64,000 nt of DNA from Oscillospiraceae bacterium (GCA_020025305.1 JAHHSG010000008.1:29957-93956); one strand, 5' to 3'. Counted from the stretch's first letter, positions 7,056 through 16,416 are shown. Made by a program: numbers and translations. The notes: a model not told the origin generated them from the letters alone.

Positions 7056-8252
7056 TTATTTGTTTTCAATCAGTTCACCGCGATAATAGACATAGCGAGG
7101 GAGTTTCTTCATGACATAAATATCTTCGTCGGGCTTGCCATCTATCAGCACCAACTCCGCATTTTTCCCCACCTTGATGGTGCCCTTGCAGTCATCCAAC
7201 CCGGCAATTTCAGCGCTGTTTTTGGTCGCCTGGAGCAGGATGTCCTTATAGTCAAAGTTGAACCAATCCGTTCTGGCATAGAACTCCATGCCGGGATATT
7301 TGCAGAAATTAGTGTAGTCAATATCGGAGCCAAAGCCCAGTTTGAGACCGGCACGATAGGCATTATTGACGCAGTTTTTTTCCGCCATCTCATATTTCTT
7401 GGACTTCTCTATGGCGTCCTCAGAAAGAACAGATTCTTCATCATCTATGCATGCTAAGCCGATGGCAGCCGTAGGAACGAGCCAGGTATTGTCATTGTTT
7501 TTCAACATTTCAATGGCTTCCTCATCGATAAAGCTGCCATGTTCAATGGTTCTCAGACCGGCGCGGATCGCAAGTTTGATTCCTTCTGCGCCGTGTGCAT
7601 GTCCCATGACATAGCTGTTCTTCAATTTTGCGATTTTGACGGCCTCCTTGAGTTCATCTTCCGTTGCGATTTGGTCGCCCGGATTGCCGGATTCATTGAG
7701 GTAGGCACCAGTGACCATATATTTGATGACATGGTTGCCTGCCTCAAACTGTTCACGGCAGGCTTTTCTTACTTCATAAGGAGAATCTGCTTCATAATAG
7801 ATGGTACTGAAAGTGGAGTTACCCACCTCTGTAGGGGTTAGAATCAGGCCGGAACAAATCAGCTGGGGAATATTGATAATCCCTCTTTGTGATGCTCTTT
7901 CCAGACCGATGGGAATATTGTACGGAGAACCGGCATCACGGATCGTGGTATAGCCCTGCCTGAGATATTCTCTTGCAAATGCATAACTGTCCATGCAGGT
8001 ATCCATCATATTTTTCTTACACAAGTCTTTGAAATCCAGATTGGTCAGGAACATGTGTGCATGAAGATCGAAAAAGCCGGGCAGGAGTGTCATGCCTTGC
8101 GCATCAATTTCCTGACAGCCGGAGGAAGAAATCTCACCAGGAGTGCAAATGCGTTCGATCAGATCTTTATCACTGACAAGGACATCAGCGTATTCACCGT
8201 CAAAGCCTTCCGTCAGCTCTTTTATCAACCTACAATTCTTAAATAAAATCAT
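7056..8252 (-). CDS. metal-dependent amidohydrolase (imidazolonepropionase/prolidase-like)
   Basis: Cytosolic TIM-barrel hydrolase of the amidohydrolase superfamily, 398 residues. All metal ligands are visible: H64-x-H66 (FDLHAH), the bridging K177 (VIKYMVTG), H218-A-H220, H238 (TIEHGS) and D310 (GFGSDID). Similar proteins act on cyclic amides or on N-acyl or Xaa-Pro dipeptides; the exact substrate cannot be read from sequence. GGAGG lies 7-8 nt before the ATG. The gene is divergent from a YfcC-family carrier and an M20 peptidase, which suggests the product is used on a peptide-derived or acyl-amino-acid substrate. Confidence 0.88.
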   Translation of the reverse strand: MILFKNCRLIKELTEGFDGEYADVLVSDKDLIERICTPGEISSSGCQEIDAQGMTLLPGFFDLHAHMFLTNLDFKDLCKKNMMDTCMDSYAFAREYLRQGYTTIRDAGSPYNIPIGLERASQRGIINIPQLICSGLILTPTEVGNSTFSTIYYEADSPYEVRKACREQFEAGNHVIKYMVTGAYLNESGNPGDQIATEDELKEAVKIAKLKNSYVMGHAHGAEGIKLAIRAGLRTIEHGSFIDEEAIEMLKNNDNTWLVPTAAIGLACIDDEESVLSEDAIEKSKKYEMAEKNCVNNAYRAGLKLGFGSDIDYTNFCKYPGMEFYARTDWFNFDYKDILLQATKNSAEIAGLDDCKGTIKVGKNAELVLIDGKPDEDIYVMKKLPRYVYYRGELIENK

Positions 8253-8441
8253 GTTTATCCCTCCATGCAGTTGTATTATGCAGCAGAAATCGCTTATCTA
8301 TAGCTGCCGCATCATATCTGTCATTTATCTTAGCAAAATCCGTATTGAAAGCAAGTGCCAGTTAAAAAAATAGAGATGGTCCATTTTCCGTATGAGCAAT
8401 TTGTTGAATTATGGACTATAAAAAATCTTTTTCTTTGGTAC

Positions 8442-8470
8442 TTACGCAGGGAAAAGAAATATGGTAGAGT
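8442..8470 (+). promoter_or_regulatory. candidate promoter of the YfcC gene
   Basis: TTACGC, 17-nt spacer, TAGAGT. It is about 80 bp upstream of the start codon in the 297-bp divergent gap. The hexamers are moderate matches only. Confidence 0.4.
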
Positions 8471-8549
8471 ATTCCCATCAATAAGGAGGGCAGTTCTTGT
8501 CATTGTTGTTGAAAACTGTGTATTTTGAAAAACGCATAGGAGGAAAGAA

Positions 8550-9947
8550 ATGGGAAAGAAAAAGAAAAAGGCTTTTGAGCCTAACGCATTTATCATTGTG
8601 TTTGGCATAATGATTTTTTGCGCTATCCTGACGTGGATCATTCCCGCTGGTACATTTGATCGTATTGTGGATGAGGCTACGGGTAAAGAGATCGTTGTTG
8701 CAGGGTCATTCCATTCTGTGGAAAGCAGCCCCGTCGGACCGTGGAAGCTCTTCAACTGCTTCTTTGATGGATTTGTCAATGCAGCAGATATTATGTTCTT
8801 TATTCTCTTTGCTACGTCTTATGTGCATGTTTTGTCCAAGAGCAATGCGCTCAACGCCTTCATCGGACGTATGCTCCGGCTGGTAGGGAGCAAAGACCAT
8901 TTGATTATTCCTGTGTTCTTTATGCTCTTTGCTATCGGCGGCACGACCTTTGGCATGTTCGAAGAGACATATGCCCTCATTCCTGTGTTTATCGTGATTG
9001 CAAAGACCCTTGGCTACGATCGGATGGTCGGTGGCGCACTGGTCTATCTGGGTGTGGCTACTGGCTTTGCAGCAGCCATCATCAATCCCTTTACGATTGG
9101 TGTTGCCGCAGGTGTGGCAGGTGTGCCGCTGGTCGATACAAAGGTTACTATCTTCCGCACCATTGCCTTCCTGCTTTTCAGCGTTCTGATCTGCGGTTAT
9201 TTGATGAGATATGCAGCCAGAGTCAGAAAAGATCCTACGAAGAGCTATCTCTATGGCGTGCACGATGATCTAGCCGGCATGATGACCAGAGAAGAGTGCA
9301 TGGAGACTGAATTCACCACACGTCACAAAATTTCCATGATCGGGTTTGTGATCCTGCTGGTAATCCTGGTTTGGGGGATCATTAGTAAGGGCTGGTGGTT
9401 CACCGATATTTCCTCCTTGTTCTTTGTGTTCATGATCATCACCGGCTTTATTAATAAGATGTCTGTGAATGATCTGGCAGATGCTCTGGTGGAATCTACC
9501 AAGAACTCTGTTTATGCCATGCTGCTGGTTGGTTTCTCCAGAGGTATTTCCATGGTCATGACAGAAGGAAACATCATTGACTCTGTTGTTAATGGGTTAG
9601 CTTCTGTGGTACAGGCTCTGCCTGCATCGCTGACCGGCGTTGGAATGCTGGTTGTTCAAAATCTGATTAACTTCTTCATTCCCTCCGGATCCGGACAGGC
9701 TGTTGTGATGATGCCGATTATGGCACCTTTGGCTGATATCACCGGCGTTTCCCGGCAGATGGCCTGTGTTGCGTATCAGTTCGGCGATGGTTTCTCCAAT
9801 ATGATCTTCCCCACCGCTGTGGCTCTTGAGTGTGGCATTATGGGAATCTCCCTGAAAAACTGGTACAAGCTGGTGCTGCCGTTGTTTGGACTGGTATTCA
9901 TTCTTGAATGTATCCTGCTGGTTGCCGGTATTATGATCGGTATCTGA
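8550..9947 (+). CDS. YfcC-family (DcuC/ArsB-type) carrier
   Basis: Integral membrane transporter, 465 residues with about eleven or twelve hydrophobic segments. It has a Lys-rich cytoplasmic N-terminus and the family phrases AILTWIIPAGTFDR, GGTTFGMFEETYALIP, GFAAAIINPFTIGVA and FIPSGSGQAVVMMPIMAPLAD. Members are annotated as C4-dicarboxylate or basic amino-acid carriers and often sit beside M20 peptidases. AGGAGG lies 6-7 nt before the ATG. The neighbouring amidohydrolase and amidase-like M20 protein suggest uptake of an N-acyl or peptide-like amino-acid derivative; this is inference. Confidence 0.88.
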   Translation: MGKKKKKAFEPNAFIIVFGIMIFCAILTWIIPAGTFDRIVDEATGKEIVVAGSFHSVESSPVGPWKLFNCFFDGFVNAADIMFFILFATSYVHVLSKSNALNAFIGRMLRLVGSKDHLIIPVFFMLFAIGGTTFGMFEETYALIPVFIVIAKTLGYDRMVGGALVYLGVATGFAAAIINPFTIGVAAGVAGVPLVDTKVTIFRTIAFLLFSVLICGYLMRYAARVRKDPTKSYLYGVHDDLAGMMTREECMETEFTTRHKISMIGFVILLVILVWGIISKGWWFTDISSLFFVFMIITGFINKMSVNDLADALVESTKNSVYAMLLVGFSRGISMVMTEGNIIDSVVNGLASVVQALPASLTGVGMLVVQNLINFFIPSGSGQAVVMMPIMAPLADITGVSRQMACVAYQFGDGFSNMIFPTAVALECGIMGISLKNWYKLVLPLFGLVFILECILLVAGIMIGI

Positions 9948-9961
9948 AAATTTGAATAGGT

Positions 9962-9999
9962 AAATTATATAAGGCGACATTTGTCGCCTTATATAATTT
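9962..9999. terminator. 18-bp perfect hairpin after the YfcC gene
   Basis: AAATTATATAAGGCGACA pairs with its exact complement around a 2-nt loop, starting 15 bp after the stop codon. The right arm contributes the -35 of the following gene's promoter, so termination and initiation may interfere. Confidence 0.65.
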
Positions 10000-10009
10000 A
10001 TGGTACAAT
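9981..10009 (+). promoter_or_regulatory. promoter of the MocR-like gene
   Basis: TTGTCG, 17-nt spacer, TACAAT, with an extended TGG directly before the -10. The -35 box is inside the preceding hairpin. Confidence 0.55.
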
Positions 10010-10064
10010 ATAAAAAATTTTGATGATGCCCATATCATTGAACTTCAGCAAAGCAGGTGGTCAA

Positions 10065-11510
10065 ATGAATATAAAAATCAACAGGAATAGTGAAACGCCC
10101 ATTTATTTGCAGATTGAGGGGAGTATTAAAAACCAGATCAACTCCATGGAACTGTTCCCCGGCTATAAGATGCCGTCTGAAAGAAAACTGGCGGAGGAAC
10201 TGTGTGTACATAGAAATACGATTGTAAAGGTTTATTCCGATTTGGTTGCAGAAGGATACCTTGTTTCATCCCGGAAAACGCCAGAAGGGTATTTTGTCAA
10301 CACTTTGGAGGAATCGGGAAGCTTTGCCAAGCGCTTTTTTCCCTTGGCAAAAAGAGTACGCTACACTTTGAACAGAAAAGAGAAACTGTTTTTTAACCTT
10401 TACGATTTAAGTCGGCAAAATAAAGATTATATTTCCATGGGCGGTCTTGTGGTAGATAAAGATATTCTATCATTTGAAGGAACTGAGAATCTCGCATCAA
10501 AAATCTTCTATCCGCTGGCAGATGAAAATGAGCGGTTGAAGAGGAATATCAGCAAATTGTTGGTAAAAGAGAATATGTATGTGAATCCAAATAATATTCA
10601 GATTTCCTCCGAGACGAATCAACTATTGAATCAGTTATGTGAGCTTTTCCTTTCCGAGGGGGATTGCATCATAGCTGAGGAGCCTCTCATGCCTGACAAT
10701 ATGGCACTTTTCAGGAATAAAAACCTGCAGGTTATTACGATCCCCGTGGAAGAGGACGGAATGAATATGGTGATTTTAGAGAAAATGATTGAAAAATATC
10801 ATCCTAAATTCATATATACATTGCCTGCTTGTCATAATCCTACGGGAATCATTATGTCACTGGAAAAACGAATGCAGCTTTTGCGCATTGCCAATAAACA
10901 TGACGTTCCTATTATCGAGGAAGCGTCACAGATTCTTTTTAACTATGCCGGCAGTAAAATTCCTCCGTTGTATGCAATAGATAAGAATCAATCGGTTCTT
11001 TATATTGATTCGTTTACGCTTACATTTCCATATGATATTAAAATTGCCTATATCGTCGGGCCTTATGATCTGATTGAGATGCTGGGGCGGTATGTGATGA
11101 TCACAGAAACAACGATCAACTCCCTGTCGGATTATGTGATGAATGAGATTATTGAAAGCGGCTATTACGAAAAAGGGGTCAAAGAACTTGTAAGTCAACT
11201 GAAAAAGAGGCGTGACCTATTATATAACGAACTGGAAAAGATACGAGACAAGGGAATTACATGTAAGCTTCCGGATGCCGGCCTTTCGATCTGGTGTTCA
11301 CTGGATAAAGATATAAAGGAGATGCAGCTTGTGGATGTGGCCCGAAAAAAAGGCCTGATTATTATGCCCGGGTTTGTGTTTTATCCTTTTGGCTATCAGG
11401 GGTGCGGGCATCTGAGACTGTCCTTTTCCAATTGCGGGGAAGAGCAAATCAAAGAGGGTGTACGGATTTTGAGTGAGTGCATCGATATCTGTCGATGTAC
11501 GGACAATTAA
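10065..11510 (+). CDS. MocR/PdxR-type GntR regulator with degenerate PLP site
   Basis: Transcription factor of 481 residues: a GntR winged helix (about 1-75; PIYLQIEGSIKNQI, MPSERKLAEELCVHRNTIVKVY) joined to a fold-type I aminotransferase domain. The domain keeps CHNPTG, but the catalytic-lysine segment reads SFTLTFPYDIKIAY, where the family has S-K-x-L-x-P-G-x-R, so the Schiff-base lysine is Leu and the phosphate-binding Arg is Lys. The usual I-E-D-D-Y is I-E-E-A-S. The C-terminal Arg (GHLRLSFS) is kept. It may bind a ligand without PLP catalysis. The start at 10065 has AGGTGG just upstream. It probably controls the flanking carrier and peptidase genes. Confidence 0.85.
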   Translation: MNIKINRNSETPIYLQIEGSIKNQINSMELFPGYKMPSERKLAEELCVHRNTIVKVYSDLVAEGYLVSSRKTPEGYFVNTLEESGSFAKRFFPLAKRVRYTLNRKEKLFFNLYDLSRQNKDYISMGGLVVDKDILSFEGTENLASKIFYPLADENERLKRNISKLLVKENMYVNPNNIQISSETNQLLNQLCELFLSEGDCIIAEEPLMPDNMALFRNKNLQVITIPVEEDGMNMVILEKMIEKYHPKFIYTLPACHNPTGIIMSLEKRMQLLRIANKHDVPIIEEASQILFNYAGSKIPPLYAIDKNQSVLYIDSFTLTFPYDIKIAYIVGPYDLIEMLGRYVMITETTINSLSDYVMNEIIESGYYEKGVKELVSQLKKRRDLLYNELEKIRDKGITCKLPDAGLSIWCSLDKDIKEMQLVDVARKKGLIIMPGFVFYPFGYQGCGHLRLSFSNCGEEQIKEGVRILSECIDICRCTDN

Positions 11511-11531
11511 GCGCAGAAGGAGAACTTTCTA

Positions 11532-12821
11532 ATGAACAAATTTGTGGAATACAGAAGAGAATTTCATAAATATCCAGAGAATGGCTGGCGTGAAATCCGA
11601 ACCAGTGCAAGAATTGCGGAGATTCTCACAGGGATGGGATATCAGTGCCTGATGGGACCGGATGTGGTCCATGAGGAATCCATTGTGAAATTTGTCCGCC
11701 CTTCGGATGAGGAGAAGGCAGAACAAATGAAACGTGCGATTGTTCAAGGGGCCAATCCTGCATTCGTTGAGAAAACCAAGGGCGTTTCCGGTGTCATTGC
11801 TGAGTATGACACGGGAAAGAAGGGGCCTGTCACGGCATTTCGCTTTGATATAGATTGCCTGCCGTATGATGAGCCGCAGGAGCAAGGATTTCGTCCGTTT
11901 GATGAGGCATTTATCTCCACCAATCCGGGGGCTGTCCATGCCTGTGGACATGATGCCCATATTGCTATGGGCTTGGGGATTGCAGCAAATTTGATGGAGA
12001 GGCAAGAACCGCTGTGCGGTAAAATTCGATTGATTTTTCAACCTGCGGAAGAAACCTTTGGCGGAGCGCTTTCCATTGTGAATCAAGGTCATCTGGATGA
12101 TGTGAACTACTTTATTGCTTTCCACGATGCGCTCGGCAACAAAGAAGGCGAGCAGCTGCTATCCCATAGTATGTGCTGCGGATGCAAAGATTTTGTCAGT
12201 GCCAGACAACTGGATGTGACATTCCATGGGCACGCTGCCCACCCCTGTTCCGCGCCGCAAGCCGGCAAGAATGCACTCTTGGCAGCATGCTCGGCTGTAC
12301 TGAATCTGCATTCGATTGCACATCATGCAGGCGGCCTTTCTACGGTGAATGTGGGTGAGATACAAGGTGGGGTTGCACCCAATACCATTGCGCCGGAGGC
12401 TCTCATCAAGATTGAGTACCGAGGGGAGAAAAAGGAAATCTGCGACTATCTGGAGAAAAGAATATTTGATATTCTGGATGGCTCTGCCAAAGCTTATGAT
12501 ATAACATATACATATGATGACTATGGAGAAGTGCCCTGCGGCAAGAGTGATGATGCGATGATGGAGATCATTGAAAGAGCCGCTCGGAAAGTTCCGTGGT
12601 TCAAAGAGATCCATTTCGAGGGCTGTGTTGGAGGTACGGACGATGCGGCTACCATGATCAACAGGGTACAGCAGCATGGTGGGATTGGGACCTATATCGG
12701 TGTTGGAACGGATACAACGGGACCTCTCCATAACGCAAAATTCGACTTAGATGAGGATTGCATTGGGGCAGCTATTGATTTGGGAATGAATGCCATCAGA
12801 GAGATTCACGCAGTCAAATAA
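11532..12821 (+). CDS. M20-family metallopeptidase / amidohydrolase (AbgA-like)
   Basis: Cytosolic zinc amidase of 429 residues. Metal-site motifs are in place: FDIDCLPYDE near residue 105, HACGHDAHIAMGLG near 137-150, the catalytic Glu pair in PAEETFGGA near 177-185, and a late His in GPLHNAKFDLDEDC. The long N-terminal insertion and overall pattern resemble the A subunit of p-aminobenzoyl-glutamate hydrolase and related amidohydrolases rather than simple aminoacylases. AGAAGGAG is 9 nt before the ATG. It is 21 bp downstream of the MocR-like gene and likely shares its transcript. A substrate imported by the YfcC carrier is plausible. Confidence 0.88.
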   Translation: MNKFVEYRREFHKYPENGWREIRTSARIAEILTGMGYQCLMGPDVVHEESIVKFVRPSDEEKAEQMKRAIVQGANPAFVEKTKGVSGVIAEYDTGKKGPVTAFRFDIDCLPYDEPQEQGFRPFDEAFISTNPGAVHACGHDAHIAMGLGIAANLMERQEPLCGKIRLIFQPAEETFGGALSIVNQGHLDDVNYFIAFHDALGNKEGEQLLSHSMCCGCKDFVSARQLDVTFHGHAAHPCSAPQAGKNALLAACSAVLNLHSIAHHAGGLSTVNVGEIQGGVAPNTIAPEALIKIEYRGEKKEICDYLEKRIFDILDGSAKAYDITYTYDDYGEVPCGKSDDAMMEIIERAARKVPWFKEIHFEGCVGGTDDAATMINRVQQHGGIGTYIGVGTDTTGPLHNAKFDLDEDCIGAAIDLGMNAIREIHAVK

Positions 12822-12838
12822 TTGGATAGATGTCAAAG

Positions 12839-12872
12839 AAAAGCCAGCACTGCTGATGCAGTGCTGGCTTTT
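12839..12872 (+). terminator. rho-independent terminator
   Basis: AAAAGCCAGCACTGC pairs perfectly with GCAGTGCTGGCTTTT around TGAT, 18 bp after the M20 peptidase stop, with a T run at the 3' side. Confidence 0.85.
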
Positions 12873-13055
12873 GCGTACATAGTCTGGCGGTGGCTTCTGC
12901 TTCCCCCGCTTTGAACGGTGCTAAGTGCGATCCATTTGGATGAGGAGAGAACGGATCTGGACTGTTACATTTTAAAGTTTTGGTACTTTTAGTTATGTCC
13001 ATAGAAGAGTATAATGCAATATATTTTAATGGGCAGGATAGGAGAAGGCGCTAGT

Positions 13056-13991
13056 ATGAATAGCTGGGAGAAAAAGACAGGACGTTGCAATGCTTTTTTC
13101 GCTGAGAAAACCGGGATATCGTTAAAACAGATCAAATACCTTTTATTGGCCAACATAGGCTATGCTCTGGCAGTCAACTTATTCTATGTCGATAATAATA
13201 TTGCCGCCGGAGGGCTTGCCGGTATCGGTACAATTCTTAATTCCTTTACAGGAATTTCCGTCGGTTTGGCTGTTTTCTCCTTAAATTTGCCCATCTGTAT
13301 CTGGGGACTGACTATCAAGGGGAAAAGATACATTATTTTATCGGTGATTACCATAGGCGTATTTTCGCTGCTTGTGGATGCCCTGTCGTTCTTGCCGTGC
13401 CTGAGTGATGATAAAATCGTGGCTGTTGTGTGCGGTGGCCTAATCTACGGCACTTCATCCTATTTTTCGGTGCGCGCCCAGATCTCTACCGGTGGAACCG
13501 ATCTTCTGGCGAAACTCTTAATAACAAAATTCAAGGCCGTCAGCGTGGGACAAATGCTGTTGATCCTCGATGGTTCCATTGTTGTCATGGCGATGATTGC
13601 CTATCGGAATATCGAGTCGGGAATCTATGCCATACTTGCTATTGCGGTTGCTGCGGTGGTTACAGACCGACTGAACAATGGATTTAACAGAGCAACGATG
13701 TTTTACATCTTTTACAATAGAAACTTGGATAAATTAGTCCATTCTATTTTGCATGAGATGGGGAGAGGCGCAACAATGATCAAAGGAGAAGGCGTATTTG
13801 CCCATCAGGAAAGAAATATTCTTCTTGTTGCAGTGAGGGCCCATGAGGCTCCCAGACTGAAAGATATTGTTCACAAATACGATCCTTCTGCATTTGTTGT
13901 CTTGTCTTCGGTGACGGAAGTCATTGGCGAGGGATTTGAAGGACTGAATCTTACGACGACTATTCACGATGATCAACAGTGTGAAGAGTAA
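13056..13991 (+). CDS. YitT-family membrane protein (DUF161 + DUF2179)
   Basis: Polytopic membrane protein of about 311 residues. An N-terminal membrane domain has five or six helices and the family phrase VNLFYVDNNIAAGGLAGIGTIL. It is followed by a C-terminal cytosolic DUF2179 domain of about 90 residues (GRGATMIKGEGVF ... DPSAFVVLSSVTEVIGEGF). The ATG at 13056 is favoured by AGGAG/AAGG just upstream; an ATG 27 nt earlier has none. Function of the family is unknown. It stands alone between a terminator and the DUF1904-AcnX genes, and may or may not belong to the same catabolic locus. Confidence 0.87.
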   Translation: MNSWEKKTGRCNAFFAEKTGISLKQIKYLLLANIGYALAVNLFYVDNNIAAGGLAGIGTILNSFTGISVGLAVFSLNLPICIWGLTIKGKRYIILSVITIGVFSLLVDALSFLPCLSDDKIVAVVCGGLIYGTSSYFSVRAQISTGGTDLLAKLLITKFKAVSVGQMLLILDGSIVVMAMIAYRNIESGIYAILAIAVAAVVTDRLNNGFNRATMFYIFYNRNLDKLVHSILHEMGRGATMIKGEGVFAHQERNILLVAVRAHEAPRLKDIVHKYDPSAFVVLSSVTEVIGEGFEGLNLTTTIHDDQQCEE

Positions 13992-14162
13992 GCTGTAATA
14001 CGAGTGCACTTATGAAGGCTGAAAATCATTCTTATATACCGAACATGCGTGAGAGATCATGATCGTGTCTTTGTTTTCTGGAAAAAGAAGCAACAGATGC
14101 AGGGAATCAGTAAGGCGAAGTACATATAAAAATACAAGCAGAATCTGCAGGGAGGAATTTAT

Positions 14163-14477
14163 ATGCCACATATTACAGTAAGAGGGATTTCGGAAAAAGA
14201 GCTCAAGGCTATGGCGGCGGATTTGAAGCAGACCATTGTTTCTGAAGCCGAAGTAAAAGAAGCGTATGTTAAGGTATTTTATTCGCCGGTACGGCGGGTG
14301 GATGCAGAGGATGAGGTGGCGGTGGATGTTTATTGGATGCATCGTCCTCAAGAACTTTGTGATAGAGTGGCAGCGGCCCTCACAGCATTTTTCCAAAAAC
14401 AGGGAAAAAGCTTCGTGCAGGTGACATTTACAGAGTTTCTTGGGAATCATTTCTACGAGAATAATGTACATTATTAA
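14163..14477 (+). CDS. DUF1904 tautomerase-like protein
   Basis: Small cytosolic protein of 104 residues matching DUF1904, a family related to the tautomerase/MIF fold. It has MPHITVRGIS at the N-terminus and VDVYWMHRPQELCDRVA and FTEFLGNHFYEN in the body. The family starts after its first Met with Pro, as here (M-P-H), which fits a catalytic N-terminal proline if it is a tautomerase. GGGAGG lies 8 nt before the ATG. It is 59 bp upstream of the aconitase-X genes and could be co-transcribed. Activity not established. Confidence 0.75.
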   Translation: MPHITVRGISEKELKAMAADLKQTIVSEAEVKEAYVKVFYSPVRRVDAEDEVAVDVYWMHRPQELCDRVAAALTAFFQKQGKSFVQVTFTEFLGNHFYENNVHY

Positions 14478-14536
14478 TGGCCGGCAAATAGGCAGCATAT
14501 TGTTTATGGATCTTATAAATTACGGTGGGGGATGTT

Positions 14537-15835
14537 ATGCTAAAACTAACCAAGGAAGAAAAACGGATGCTTGACGGAAAAAATGGCATATTTAAACAAA
14601 AAGCAATGCAGAAAATTGTAGAATATGCAAATGCGCTGGGCGCAGAAGCACTGTGTACAGTGACAAAAGCCACAGTATATATGGGGAATCATCCCTATTT
14701 GGATGTGATTGAATCGGACGATTATAATGAGATCTTTTCTAAAATGGTGCTGTGCGAAAAAGGAGAACAAATCTACCCATTGGAGCAGTTCAGTGATGAA
14801 TGTTTTACCCAGACCTGTGTTGGACCCTGTGACCATTTTCGCTATCAGGAAATCAATATTTCCAAGGAAGTATTTGAGAAAAATCGAAAGTTTCTGGATT
14901 TGATTCACGACGCAGGAGTGAGTATAGCAGGCAGCTGCACACCGTATCTCAGTGGATGGATTCCGCTGCGGGGTGAACATTTCGTATCTACTGAATCGAG
15001 TAATATTTTATTTGGCAATTCGGTATATGGAGCATGTGCGAATGCGGATGGCCTAGAGGCATCTGCTTGGTCTGCAATTTGCGGACGGACGCCGCTGTGG
15101 GGAAATCATATTCTGTCAAATCGCTATGCAACACATATAGTGGAAATTCAATGCAAGAGTGAAACCGCAAAAGACTGGGATATCATAGGACATGCACTGG
15201 GCAGATTACTGACGGAAGGTAACGAGCGGCCGGTTTTAACGGGGAATTTCTGTAGACCGGATATCAACCGCCTGAAAAAATTCTTTAGTTCCCTAGCGAC
15301 TACCAGTGGCTGTGAGCTGTGCCATATTGTAGGGTGTACGGCCGAAGCGCCAACCTTGGAGGCTGCATTGGCGGGTCACGAACCAAAGGGGAAGATCGTA
15401 CTGACACAGGAAGAGTATGACCGCTCCCTGGCTTCTATTTGTGATGAGGGGTCGGGAGATGTGCAGATGGTCGTTTTAGGATGTCCGCACTACACGTTGG
15501 AAGAGATTCGGGATGCTGCCCGTCTGTTAGAGGGAAAACAGGTGGCTGAAGGTGTCAGCCTTCAGATTTGGACAGATTTGACCATGCAGTATTTGGCGCA
15601 AGTGAACGGGTACGCACAGACCATCGAAGCATCCGGTGCGCATCTGCTCAACAGTGCCTGTCCGTTGGTCTGCGGTAGAACGGCGTATGATCTTGTTAAG
15701 ACAGGATTTCTAACAGACGGTGCCAAGCAGGCACACTATGTCCATACAGACCTGAATGAAAAAAATTGCAAGGTATTTTATGGTGATATGAAAAGCTGCA
15801 TTGAAGCATCCATTAAGGGCAGATGGGAGGCCTGA
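14537..15835 (+). CDS. aconitase X, large (catalytic) subunit
   Basis: Dehydratase of the AcnX family, about 432 residues, which in studied bacteria acts as cis-3-hydroxy-L-proline dehydratase and in archaea as a mevalonate-phosphate dehydratase. Iron-sulfur cysteines and active-site phrases are visible: CTPYLSGWIPLRGEHFVSTESSN near residues 132-155, YGACANADGLEASAWSAICGRTPLWGNH, CHIVGCTAEAPT and LLNSACPLVCG near the C-terminus. The start at 14537 has a G-rich ribosome-binding site 5-6 nt upstream. The small subunit follows after 2 bp. Peptidase and amidohydrolase genes nearby make a hydroxyproline role attractive, but substrate is inferred. Confidence 0.85.
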   Translation: MLKLTKEEKRMLDGKNGIFKQKAMQKIVEYANALGAEALCTVTKATVYMGNHPYLDVIESDDYNEIFSKMVLCEKGEQIYPLEQFSDECFTQTCVGPCDHFRYQEINISKEVFEKNRKFLDLIHDAGVSIAGSCTPYLSGWIPLRGEHFVSTESSNILFGNSVYGACANADGLEASAWSAICGRTPLWGNHILSNRYATHIVEIQCKSETAKDWDIIGHALGRLLTEGNERPVLTGNFCRPDINRLKKFFSSLATTSGCELCHIVGCTAEAPTLEAALAGHEPKGKIVLTQEEYDRSLASICDEGSGDVQMVVLGCPHYTLEEIRDAARLLEGKQVAEGVSLQIWTDLTMQYLAQVNGYAQTIEASGAHLLNSACPLVCGRTAYDLVKTGFLTDGAKQAHYVHTDLNEKNCKVFYGDMKSCIEASIKGRWEA

Positions 15836-15837
15836 GC

Positions 15838-16266
15838 ATGAAGCAGATTAGACTGAAAGGCAGGCCGGCATTTCCCGGAAAAGCCACAGGGGAGGCCATT
15901 GTCTGTCCTCACAGCATCCAAGGCTGGGCCGGGGTCAGTGAGCAAACCGGCTGCATTATCGAAAAAGGACATCCGGAAATCGGAAAATGCATTAAAGGAA
16001 AAATTCTGGTCATTCCCTATGGAAAAGGGTCTACGGGATGGTCCGGGCATTTCCACTCTGCTGCTGTAGCAGGTTTTTCTCCGGCAGGATGGTTGTTTTC
16101 TCACATAGATTCCCGTTGTGGTGTGGCAGCAGCAGCGCTTGAAATTCCGGCTGTTGCCGATTTTCCTGATGATGTAGATCTTTTTTCACTCATTAAGACC
16201 GGTGATTTAGTGGAAATAGATGGATCGACAGGAGAGGTCACCATTACCTCTCGATGTGAGAGTTGA
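15838..16266 (+). CDS. aconitase X, small (swivel) subunit
   Basis: Second AcnX subunit, 142 residues (DUF126 swivel domain), which closes over the large subunit. It begins with KGRPAFPGKATGEAIV and carries the loop PYGKGSTGWSGHFH near residues 60-75; the Ser in this GKGSTG loop is the expected catalytic residue of the family. GGGAGG is 7 nt before the ATG at 15838, and the gap to the large subunit is 2 bp, so the two are translated together. In some organisms the two parts are fused; here they are separate. A strong terminator follows. Confidence 0.85.
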   Translation: MKQIRLKGRPAFPGKATGEAIVCPHSIQGWAGVSEQTGCIIEKGHPEIGKCIKGKILVIPYGKGSTGWSGHFHSAAVAGFSPAGWLFSHIDSRCGVAAAALEIPAVADFPDDVDLFSLIKTGDLVEIDGSTGEVTITSRCES

Positions 16267-16332
16267 AACCGGTGGAACTGCTATCAGTACAGCGAAAGGT
16301 TTCAATGAAAACGGAGAAGTATACATGAACTG

Positions 16333-16385
16333 CACCCCATTTGTTGGAGAGTATGAGTTACTCTCCAACAAATGGGGTGTTTTGG
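16333..16385 (+). terminator. 19-bp perfect terminator after aconitase X
   Basis: CACCCCATTTGTTGGAGAG pairs exactly with 16361-16379 around a 9-nt loop and is followed by TTTTGG. It separates the AcnX genes from the convergent 4Fe-4S pair. Confidence 0.85.
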
Positions 16386-16416
16386 CATCCATATTGTCTG
16401 ACTTTTTGGGGACACT

